Source: an uncultured Christensenellaceae bacterium | Lineage (GTDB): Bacteria > Bacillota > Clostridia > Christensenellales > UBA3700 | Assembly: GCA_944381345.1 (NCBI GenBank) | Contig: CALWKU010000073.1 | Coordinates: forward strand, 1-33,662 | DNA length: 33,662 nucleotides | Direction: 5' to 3' | Shown: piece after piece, positions 1-6,372 of the stretch | Position numbering within the stretch: the first letter of the stretch is position 1 | Layout of the letters: every line of letters begins with the position of its first letter | Translations under genes and position numbers: made by a program | Notes under the pieces: model-generated | What the model was told of the DNA's origin: nothing | Database searches by the model: none | What the model saw: the letters and a program-made list of their open reading frames with translations, nothing else

Positions 1-49
1 TTGTGGATTAACCACCGGCAGAGCCGGTGAGGCAGGAAGAGCTTTAGCG

Positions 50-78
50 TTGAGTAAAATAAAGTACTCCTGTATAAT
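50..78 (+). promoter_or_regulatory. Promoter of the IS transposase
   Basis: TTGAGT at 50-55 and TATAAT at 73-78 are separated by 17 bases, a near-consensus housekeeping promoter. It lies inside the element, so the transposase carries its own promoter and would start transcription near 85. Confidence 0.7.
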
Positions 79-125
79 AGATGAGGTCTGGCAAGCCGCA
101 AATAAAATACAGGAGGAGTCCGGAA

Positions 126-593
126 ATGGACGAACAAAGTTTAGCACACAGTAAGTGGAGATGTCAATATCATCTAGTATTTGCGCCGAAGTATCGGCGG
201 CAAATAATATACGGGAAGATAAAGACAGAGATAGGAAAGATATTAAGGAAGCTATGCGACTACAAGGGCGTGGAGATAATAACGGCAGAAGCATGTGCGG
301 ATCATATACACATGTTGGTGTCGATACCGCCAAAGATAAACGTAGCGAGTTTCGTAGGGTATCTAAAAGGAAAGAGTTCGGTAATGATATTCGAAAAATA
401 CGCCAACATGAAGTACAAGTACGGGAATCGGAAATTTTGGTGTAGAGGATATTACATCGACACGGTAGGGAAAAACGAACAGGCAATAAAAGAATACATA
501 CGAAAACAATTGCAGGAGGATTATGAATATGAGCAATTGAGTATAAAAGAGTATGTAGACCCGTTCACGGGTGAGCCGGTAAGAAATGCATAA
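126..593 (+). CDS. tnpA: IS200/IS605-type Y1 (HUH) transposase
   Basis: A 155-residue protein, the usual length for TnpA of IS200/IS605 elements, which cut and rejoin single-stranded hairpin ends. The HUH metal-binding motif is visible as DHIHMLV in the middle of the protein. The catalytic-tyrosine helix lies near the C-terminus in GKNEQAIKEYIRKQ. The start at 126 is chosen because AGGAGG sits 9 bases upstream; an in-frame ATG at 81 would add 15 residues without a ribosome site and lies close to the -10 box. The reading frame is intact, so the element may still be active. The gene is flanked by the two end hairpins and followed by a structured tail. Confidence 0.93.
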   Translation: MDEQSLAHSKWRCQYHLVFAPKYRRQIIYGKIKTEIGKILRKLCDYKGVEIITAEACADHIHMLVSIPPKINVASFVGYLKGKSSVMIFEKYANMKYKYGNRKFWCRGYYIDTVGKNEQAIKEYIRKQLQEDYEYEQLSIKEYVDPFTGEPVRNA

Positions 594-598
594 TAAAA

Positions 599-715
599 GC
601 CCCTAATAGGGGCGGCGTAAAACGCAACGCGGCTGCCGGATCTTCATCACGCCTATAGGCGTGGCTAGAACATGCCCTACGGGGGCAGAGCAAACCACCG
701 GTTCAACCGGTGGTT
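599..715 (+). repeat. Cluster of hairpins forming the 3' tail of the IS
   Basis: After the transposase stop come successive foldbacks: GCCCC-TAATA-GGGGC (599-613), the perfect 16-base palindrome CACGCCTATAGGCGTG (648-663), a TGCCC/GGGCA pair around 673-687, and the end hairpin at 693-715. Only the last is needed as a transposition end. The others may insulate the gene from outside transcription or form a small RNA; no function can be assigned from sequence. Confidence 0.5.
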
Positions 716-734
716 CTGACTGAATTTTGATTTG

Positions 735-1676
735 TCAAATTTTGCGTTTCGTCGCCTTGATCGCCGCGTCGACGATATTGCTTACGTTGAGTCCGTAGCG
801 GTCTGAGAGGTAGGGCATCTTGCCGACTTCGCCGAATTGGTCTTTGACGGCGACGCTCTCGATAGGGACGGGGCACAGCTTGGCGGCGACTTCGGCGACC
901 GCGCTGGTCAAGCCGTTGAACACGTTGTGATTTTCGGCGACGACCACGGCGCCGGTCTTGCGCATCGACTTGGCGATCGTCTCATCGTCTATAGGCTTCC
1001 ATGTGTAGACGTTGACGACTTCGGCGGATATGCCGCGTTCTTTGAGCTGCTCGGCGGCGTCGAGAGCGCGCGAGACCATTATTCCGCTCGCAATGATCGT
1101 GACGTCTGCGCCTTTGCGCAGAGTGAACGCCTTGAACAGATCGAACGACGCGCCGTCCTCGAAGATCTTTTCCGTCTTTTTGCGGAACAGGCGGATATAG
1201 ACTGGACCGTTGAAGTCGACGATCTGCGGCATCAATGATCTGAGCATCGCGCTGTCGGTCGGCTCGACGCACACCATGCCGGGAATGCCGCGCATGATGC
1301 CCATATCTTCAAAAGGCATATGGGTGCCGCCGTTGATCTCGGCTGCGATGCCGGGGTCTGTGCCGACGATCTTGACGTTTTGCTTGCTGTACGCGACCGA
1401 GATAAAGATCTGGTCATAGCAGCGGCGTGTCGCAAACGTGCCGAAAGAGGAGCAGAACGGGATTTTGCCGCAAGTCGCAAGTCCGGCGGAAATGCCGACC
1501 ATGTTCGCCTCTGCTACGCCGACGTCGAAAAAGCGGTCGGGGTATGCCTTTTTGAACGGACCTGTCTTGATGCAATTCATGAGATCCGCCTCAACGACGA
1601 CGATCCGGGGATCGGTCGCCGCCATTTGAACAAGGCTTTCGCAATATACTTCGCGCATTTCTTTGCTGTCTTGCAT
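735..1676 (-). CDS. Transketolase, C-terminal subunit
   Basis: A 313-residue protein covering the pyrimidine-binding and C-terminal domains of transketolase, which moves two-carbon units between sugar phosphates in the pentose phosphate pathway. The cofactor-activating glutamate is expected at E56 in FDVGVAEANMVGISAG, and TFATRRCYDQIF follows. It pairs with the N-terminal subunit encoded directly upstream; the stop of that gene (TGA) and this ATG overlap by one base, indicating translational coupling and a 1:1 complex. The split form is common in Clostridia. The N-terminal extension possible in this frame is out of frame with the real upstream gene and was discarded. No terminator is seen after the stop; the IS begins almost at once. 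A DXS-like or sugar-specific role for the pair is less likely but cannot be ruled out. Confidence 0.93.
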   Translation of the reverse strand: MQDSKEMREVYCESLVQMAATDPRIVVVEADLMNCIKTGPFKKAYPDRFFDVGVAEANMVGISAGLATCGKIPFCSSFGTFATRRCYDQIFISVAYSKQNVKIVGTDPGIAAEINGGTHMPFEDMGIMRGIPGMVCVEPTDSAMLRSLMPQIVDFNGPVYIRLFRKKTEKIFEDGASFDLFKAFTLRKGADVTIIASGIMVSRALDAAEQLKERGISAEVVNVYTWKPIDDETIAKSMRKTGAVVVAENHNVFNGLTSAVAEVAAKLCPVPIESVAVKDQFGEVGKMPYLSDRYGLNVSNIVDAAIKATKRKI

Positions 1677-2500
1677 CAGTCTGCCTCCTTGCCGCAAAAT
1701 TCGCGCCACTCGGCTTCGGAGATGGAGAAGCTGTGGCTGCCTACGCCCTTGCTGACCGCAAACGGCACGCCGTGACCCTTGACCGTGTCTAGGACGATGC
1801 AGGTGCATTTGCCCTTGGCGGCGTGAGCGCGGTCGATCGCCTCTGCGATCGCCTTGACGTCGTGACCGTTGACGCGTTCGGAGCGCAGGTTGAAAGCTTC
1901 GCACTTTTTGTCAAACGGCTCGACGCTGTTGATGTTGGCGGTGTAGTCGTCGATCTGCATCTTGTTGTCGTCGAGGAATATCGTAAGGTTGTCAAGCCCC
2001 ATGTTGCCGGCGTACATCATCGCCTCCCAGATCTGACCTTCCTGCGACTCGCCGTCGCCGATGATCGCATATACGCGATAGTCCTTTTTGTCTATCTTGC
2101 CGGCGAGAGCCATGCCAACCGCGCAGCTCAATCCCTGGCCGAGAGAACCGGCGGTCATGTCGACGCCGACCGTCTTGTTCATGTCGCAATGGGACGGCAG
2201 ATCGGTGCCGGGTTGATTGAGAGTGCGTATCTTGTCGAGAGGGAAATATCCCTTATCCGCAAGCACCGAATAGAGCGCGGGACCGGCATGTCCCTTGCTG
2301 AGGACGATGCGGTCGCGGTCGGGGTCGTCGGGACGGGCGGGATCGACCTTCGCCTTGTCATAATATAGTACGGTCAACAGCTCGACTATCGATAGCGAGC
2401 CTCCGACATGTCCGACGCCGAGTCTGCCGATCATTTCAATGATCAACTTTCGTATGTCATCGGCTTTGTCATTCAAAAATTTAACTTTTTGCTTGTCCAT
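1676..2500 (-). CDS. Transketolase, N-terminal (TPP-binding) subunit
   Basis: A 274-residue protein matching the thiamine-diphosphate-binding half of transketolase. Visible are the phosphate-contacting LSKGHAGPALY (67-77), the GSLGQGLS stretch (118-125), and the TPP motif starting GDGESQEGQ at 148 and ending with DDNK at 177-180. The start at 2500 has GGAGG 5 bases upstream; an earlier in-frame start at 2545 would lie upstream of the promoter -10. It is the first gene of a two-gene operon with the C-terminal subunit and feeds the non-oxidative pentose phosphate pathway in the cytoplasm. Confidence 0.94.
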   Translation of the reverse strand: MDKQKVKFLNDKADDIRKLIIEMIGRLGVGHVGGSLSIVELLTVLYYDKAKVDPARPDDPDRDRIVLSKGHAGPALYSVLADKGYFPLDKIRTLNQPGTDLPSHCDMNKTVGVDMTAGSLGQGLSCAVGMALAGKIDKKDYRVYAIIGDGESQEGQIWEAMMYAGNMGLDNLTIFLDDNKMQIDDYTANINSVEPFDKKCEAFNLRSERVNGHDVKAIAEAIDRAHAAKGKCTCIVLDTVKGHGVPFAVSKGVGSHSFSISEAEWREFCGKEAD

Positions 2501-2516
2501 ATCGACCTCCGACAAC

Positions 2517-2545
2517 ATTATACCATAAAGGCACGCCGTTTTCAA
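2517..2545 (-). promoter_or_regulatory. Promoter of the transketolase operon
   Basis: Read on the minus strand, TTGAAA (2545-2540) and TATAAT (2522-2517) are 17 bases apart. Transcription would begin near 2510, giving a leader of about ten bases that contains just the ribosome site GGAGG. Confidence 0.75.
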
Positions 2546-2760
2546 AAACTTTGACGCGCATTTTGAGGCTATTTTGCGTTAATCTTTTGACGAACGGATG
2601 AGCGTGAGAGCATACGTTCGCGCGATTTGCGCGCATATGCCGATATGTCGATGCCGTGATATGATCGTATGAGCGCCTCTTGTGCGACAAAAAGAGCATT
2701 TGAGCATATTTCGAATACGGGAAAAAGGGGCGTGAATTCGCCTTTGCCGCCGTCGTTTGC
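2546..2760. other. Intergenic region between divergent transketolase and proS promoters
   Basis: About 215 bases separate two divergent promoters. Short open frames here lack ribosome sites and have no recognisable product. I see no riboswitch, T-box or tRNA. The T-box signature GGTGGNACCGCG, which precedes many Firmicute aminoacyl-tRNA synthetase genes, is absent ahead of proS. Confidence 0.6.
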
Positions 2761-2789
2761 TTGCCAAGCGCACGCGTATGCGTTATAAT
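2761..2789 (+). promoter_or_regulatory. Promoter of proS
   Basis: TTGCCA at 2761-2766 and TATAAT at 2784-2789 are separated by 17 bases. The predicted start of transcription near 2796 leaves a leader of only about 23 bases, too short for a T-box. Confidence 0.75.
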
Positions 2790-2818
2790 TGCATTACATC
2801 ATATTTTGTGAGGCAAAA

Positions 2819-4540
2819 ATGTTAGTCAGCAAACTTGTCTGCGAGAGGATGAAAGAGGTTCCTCAAGACGCAAAGATCAAAAGCCATATCCTTCTCATCC
2901 GCGCCGGATTCATCAAGCAGGTCGCAGGCGGCATCTATACGATGACGATGCCGTGTCAAAAGATGAGCCAAAAGATTCAAAAGATTATCCGCGAGGAAAT
3001 GGACGCAGAGGACGGGCAGGAGGTGCTTTTCCCCGTCGTGATGCCGCGCGAGCTGTGGGATCAATCGGGCAGATATTCGTCTATCGGTGACGAGATGGTG
3101 CGTTTCAAGGACAGGGGCGGCAGGGATATGCTGCTCGGCATGACGCACGAGGAGGCGGCGGTGCATTTGGTCAATCATACCGTGTCCAGCTACCAGCAAT
3201 TGCCGGTCATGATCTATCAATTGCAGACCAAGTTTCGCGACGAGGCGAGACCGCGCGGCGGGCTTATCCGCGTGCGCGAGTTTACTATGAAGGACGCCTA
3301 TTCTTTCCATTCCGACTACGCCGATCTTGAAAAGTATTACTATCGTATGTACGACGCGTATTACCGCGTCTTCAAGCGTATAGGCTTGAAGAATTTTGTC
3401 GACGTCAAGTCTGACAGCGGCATGATGGGCGGCTCGATAGCGCACGAGTTTATGCTGATCACTCCCGACGGCGAGGACAGCATCGTCTTTTGCAACGACT
3501 GCGACTATCGCGCCAATATGGAGGTTGCGACCTCGGTAATCGCCAAGGGAGAGCGCGTCGACGAAGAGGCGCACGAGATCTTTACCGGCGATGACAAGAC
3601 GATCGAAGAGGTGTGCAAGAGGTTGAACATCCCCGCAAGCAAGACGGTCAAGGCGGTCGTCTATGCGGTCAAGGGCAGCGCGGACGAACTCATCGTCGCG
3701 TTCGTCAGGGGCGATCTCGAAGTCAACGAGGCAAAGCTCAAAAAGGCGCTCGGCAAAAATGTCGTCGCCTACGACGGAGGCATAAGCGAGGACATCGTCT
3801 GCGGCAACATCGGCGCGATCGGACTTTCGGACAAGCTGATCAAGGTGTTCGACAAGTCGCTCCAAGGCGAGAGCGGCATGGTCACCGGCGCCAACAAGCC
3901 CGAATATCACATCGCTGGCGTCGACGTCGACCGCGATTTCGGCGTCAAGGAGTTCGTCGACATCGCCAAGGCGGCGGCAGGACACCGCTGCCCCGTCTGC
4001 GGCGGCACGCTGCGCGTCGAAAACGGTATCGAGATCGGCAACATCTTCCAGCTCGGAACAAAATATACCGCGTCGATGAACATGACCGTCAACGGTCCCG
4101 ACGGCACGGCGTTCAATCCCATAATGGGCTGCTACGGCATCGGTGTGGGCAGGGCGATCGGTTCGATAGCTCAGGAATCCAACGACGACTACGGCATGAT
4201 CCTGCCTATGAGCGTCGCTCCGTGGCAGGTGCATATCTGCGCGCTGCGTTATGACGACGATGCGGTCAAAACCAAGGCGGACAAGCTGTATGCCGACTTG
4301 CAGGCGGCGGGCGTAGAGGTGTTGTTCGACGACCGCAACTGCGGAGCGGGCGTCAAGTTCGCCGACGCAGACCTCATGGGCATGCCGATACGCGTGGTCA
4401 TTTCGCCCAAGACTCTCGCTTCCGAAGAGGTAGAGATCAAGCTGCGCCGCGATAAGAATGCGGAGCGCGTCGCCCTTGACGGCGCAGTCGCAAAGATTAG
4501 TGAACTCATCGCTTCAGAGATGGACGCCTTGAAAGCATAA
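2819..4540 (+). CDS. proS: Prolyl-tRNA synthetase (bacterial type with editing insertion)
   Basis: A 573-residue class II synthetase that charges tRNA-Pro. The N-terminal catalytic core contains LLIRAGFIKQVAGGIYT and the motif 2 region FRDEARPRGGLIRVREF. The YbaK-like editing insertion, which removes mischarged Ala-tRNA-Pro, follows in the middle. Motif 3 (CYGIGVGRAIGSIAQE) and a C-terminal anticodon-binding domain complete the bacterial layout. The length is typical of this type. The start at 2819 is preceded by GAGG at correct spacing; an in-frame ATG at 2789 would overlap the promoter -10 and is rejected. It is transcribed alone, ending at a shared convergent terminator. Confidence 0.97.
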   Translation: MLVSKLVCERMKEVPQDAKIKSHILLIRAGFIKQVAGGIYTMTMPCQKMSQKIQKIIREEMDAEDGQEVLFPVVMPRELWDQSGRYSSIGDEMVRFKDRGGRDMLLGMTHEEAAVHLVNHTVSSYQQLPVMIYQLQTKFRDEARPRGGLIRVREFTMKDAYSFHSDYADLEKYYYRMYDAYYRVFKRIGLKNFVDVKSDSGMMGGSIAHEFMLITPDGEDSIVFCNDCDYRANMEVATSVIAKGERVDEEAHEIFTGDDKTIEEVCKRLNIPASKTVKAVVYAVKGSADELIVAFVRGDLEVNEAKLKKALGKNVVAYDGGISEDIVCGNIGAIGLSDKLIKVFDKSLQGESGMVTGANKPEYHIAGVDVDRDFGVKEFVDIAKAAAGHRCPVCGGTLRVENGIEIGNIFQLGTKYTASMNMTVNGPDGTAFNPIMGCYGIGVGRAIGSIAQESNDDYGMILPMSVAPWQVHICALRYDDDAVKTKADKLYADLQAAGVEVLFDDRNCGAGVKFADADLMGMPIRVVISPKTLASEEVEIKLRRDKNAERVALDGAVAKISELIASEMDALKA

Positions 4541-4563
4541 GCGCGAATAACAAACACGGACAC

Positions 4564-4592
4564 AAAAAACGACCCCCGAAAGGAGGTCGTTT
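4564..4592 (-). terminator. Convergent terminator between proS and the YhhN-type gene
   Basis: AACGACC and GGTCGTT form a stem extended by CC/GG around a GAAA loop with one C-A mismatch. On the minus strand the stem is followed by six T residues, so it best serves the minus-strand membrane protein gene; on the plus strand the tail (TTTGCAATTT) is weaker but could also end proS transcripts. Confidence 0.8.
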
Positions 4593-4606
4593 GCAATTTA
4601 CGAAAA

Positions 4607-5311
4607 TCAGAAATAGAATATCGAAAGCGCGTACAGCACCTGCGCTGAGCAATAGCTGATCATGACCAGATAGGGCGCGATGCGGTGGGGTATCTTTGCG
4701 GCGGGGCAGTAGTGTTTTAGCCCCAATATGATGTCCGAAAATGTGAACAGACAGGTGGCGACGATGACGATGACGCCGGCTTTGGACGGGTTGCCAAGGT
4801 AGAACGACACGCCGCCTACGATCGTGCCGCCCAGCACAAGGAAGTAGACGAGCATCAATATGCTTTTTACTCTGCTCAAAGTGATCTTGCCCATCACGAC
4901 CAAAGCCAACATTATCAGCGGCAGTACGGGCAATGCGAGCAGCAGATAGGGCGTCTGCGAAATGGGCGCGTAGTAGTACAGCAAAATCAGATATATTATG
5001 TGCCCTGCAAAGAAGTTGGCTGTGCCGACAACGTTGAAAAAGTTTTCGTCATAGCTGTCCTTGGGAAAGAACGCGTCGAGACACAGCAATATGTCGCCGA
5101 TCGCGCCGAACACCAGCGCGCATACGATGAAGATGCCGTAATCAAAGCTGTGCTTGTTGAAGAGGAGCGCAATCACCCCGCAAGCCATGAACAACAAACT
5201 TGCGAGCAGTTTGAAAACAAATTCGCGGTGCTTATGGTTATGAACGTCGCAATAAGCCTTTGCACCCGCGCAGAACACGCTCAAAACTCCGATCGCAATG
5301 AAGTATCCCAT
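4607..5311 (-). CDS. YhhN/TMEM86-family integral membrane protein
   Basis: A 234-residue protein made almost wholly of hydrophobic segments, about seven or eight predicted helices. Family-type acidic motifs sit inside the membrane: VFGAIGDILL near residue 87 and CLFTFSDIILGLKHY near 190, with FFAGHIIYL between them. These match the YhhN family, whose animal member TMEM86B is a lysoplasmalogenase that hydrolyses the vinyl-ether bond of lysoplasmalogens. Plasmalogens occur in many anaerobic Clostridia, so a lipid role is plausible, but enzyme activity is inferred from the family only. There is no ribosome site; the promoter places the transcript start at or next to the ATG (see promoter entry). 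Confidence 0.82.
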   Translation of the reverse strand: MGYFIAIGVLSVFCAGAKAYCDVHNHKHREFVFKLLASLLFMACGVIALLFNKHSFDYGIFIVCALVFGAIGDILLCLDAFFPKDSYDENFFNVVGTANFFAGHIIYLILLYYYAPISQTPYLLLALPVLPLIMLALVVMGKITLSRVKSILMLVYFLVLGGTIVGGVSFYLGNPSKAGVIVIVATCLFTFSDIILGLKHYCPAAKIPHRIAPYLVMISYCSAQVLYALSIFYF

Positions 5312-5317
5312 ATCAAC

Positions 5318-5346
5318 ATAATACTGTATTTACCAAAGAATGTCAA
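5318..5346 (-). promoter_or_regulatory. Consensus promoter giving a probable leaderless mRNA
   Basis: On the minus strand, TTGACA (5346-5341) and TATTAT (5323-5318) are exactly 17 bases apart. Only six bases (GTTGAT) separate the -10 box from the ATG at 5311, so the usual start point falls on the A of the start codon. No SD sequence exists between them. Confidence 0.8.
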
Positions 5347-5436
5347 GACTTGACCGCGTATAAGCTCCGCTTTGAGAGGGCGACATTGCGCTTGCGGCTC
5401 GGCGCGTTATTGAATCGCGCGGGGAGCGCGGAACAG

Positions 5437-5461
5437 AAAAGGCGCGCCGAGATAGCGCGCC
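5437..5461 (-). terminator. Terminator of the mannosidase/phosphatase-like operon
   Basis: On the minus strand GGCGCGC-TATCTCG-GCGCGCC forms a 7-bp GC stem followed by TTTT. It lies about 100 bases after the stop codon of the phosphatase-like gene. A second hairpin nearer that gene (GTCCGC-TTT-GCGGAC, around 5539-5553) lacks a T run. Confidence 0.6.
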
Positions 5462-5564
5462 GCATTCATATTGGTAAATGCCATCATTAATGTTCGCGCA
5501 AGCGGGCAACTCGCGCGGTAGTCAAACGACCGACGTCACGTCCGCAAAGCGGACATTTTCATAC

Positions 5565-6371
5565 TCAAAGCACGCCGAACAGGTGAGATATGTTCATATC
5601 TTTAGGAATATTTTTTCCGTGATTTCCGAGTCCTATCGGCATGCGGTGAACGCCGTGGTCGGGGCAAAAGCCGAACAGCGTCTTGTGTCCGGTCCATTCG
5701 CGCTCGGCTGCTGCGACCAGCTTGGTGAAATTAGTCTCATAGCAGTCGATCGCATGCTTAGCCTTGCGCGATACGGGGTGGGTGACGTGTATGGCGTCGT
5801 CATAGCGCTGATTGTAGACGCAAAGCAGGTCGTACTTGTCCGCTTTAATCAGTTCGAGCGCGCGTTCCGCGACCTCGTCATCGTATTTTTCGGAGAAATA
5901 GTCCATGTCTCTGCCGCGGAATATGCGATCCATGCTTTGGTTTTTTACGCTGACTATACAAGGCTTTTTGCCCGCGCGGATGAACGCGTCGAAGATGCTG
6001 TCGATCGTGACGACGGGCTTTTCGTAGCGCAGTATGCCGTGCGTTTCGGGCTGCGCGCCCGTATACATCGACGCAAAGCAGACAGGGGTCTTGGGCGGGA
6101 ATACGGTCAAAAAGCGATGCCGTATCGGCGCAAGAGAGAGGCTGTTTGCAAGTTTGTCGGCAAACCTGTCCATTACCCAATCTCCAACCGCGTCGGGGTT
6201 GTAGATAAGGATGCGGTCGGCGGTGAAATCGCCGTATTTTTCGGCGATCTCGTCGAGCAGCCGTCTGCTTGCGGGCGCGGCTTGCGCGGGCGGCTCAACG
6301 CCCGCCTTTTCGCACAGCGCGGCGCAAAGCCCGGTCATCGGATCGTCAAAGAAATCGCGGTCGTATCTCAT
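5565..6371 (-). CDS. Alkaline-phosphatase-superfamily enzyme (phosphodiesterase-like)
   Basis: A 268-residue protein with the residue pattern of the alkaline phosphatase/nucleotide pyrophosphatase superfamily, which uses two metal ions and a Thr/Ser nucleophile on phosphate or sulfate esters. Likely ligands: D60 in YNPDAVGDW, T95 as nucleophile in PPKTPVCFASMYTG, D191 or D192 with H195 in YDDAIH, D238-H239 in CPDHG and H251 in GLGNHG. All expected positions are present, so it is probably active. There is no signal peptide, implying a cytoplasmic substrate. The ATG at 6371 follows the beta-mannosidase stop by one base and its SD lies inside that gene, so translation is coupled. It is small for the superfamily, with no large cap domain. 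The substrate is unknown; context suggests a carbohydrate-linked ester. Confidence 0.75.
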   Translation of the reverse strand: MRYDRDFFDDPMTGLCAALCEKAGVEPPAQAAPASRRLLDEIAEKYGDFTADRILIYNPDAVGDWVMDRFADKLANSLSLAPIRHRFLTVFPPKTPVCFASMYTGAQPETHGILRYEKPVVTIDSIFDAFIRAGKKPCIVSVKNQSMDRIFRGRDMDYFSEKYDDEVAERALELIKADKYDLLCVYNQRYDDAIHVTHPVSRKAKHAIDCYETNFTKLVAAAEREWTGHKTLFGFCPDHGVHRMPIGLGNHGKNIPKDMNISHLFGVL

Positions 6372-6372
6372 C

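Larger units (their letters stand above)
13..715 (+). mobile_element. IS200/IS605-family insertion sequence (tnpA only)
   Basis: A single Y1-type transposase gene is framed by two subterminal hairpins, the layout of IS200/IS605 elements, which move as single strands and have no inverted-repeat termini or target duplication. Left hairpin: CACCGGC-AGA-GCCGGTG at 13-29. Right hairpin: AACCACCGG-TTCAA-CCGGTGGTT at 693-715. Both share the ACCACCGG core. There is no tnpB, so this is the IS200-like, transposase-only type. The exact cleavage points cannot be fixed; the left tip may lie a few bases before 13 and the right tip a few bases after 715. The right end stops about 20 bases from the stop codon of the minus-strand transketolase gene. 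Confidence 0.85.

Noticed and set aside
735..2500. Transketolase split as a frameshift artefact
   Set aside because: The overlap is a clean TGATG junction with domain boundaries where two-subunit transketolases are normally divided, so it is a genuine split pair.
2822..4234. Long minus-strand open frame across proS
   Set aside because: It mirrors proS in the antisense frame, has Asp/Ala/Val/Leu-rich low-information sequence typical of shadows in GC-rich genes, and has no ribosome site.
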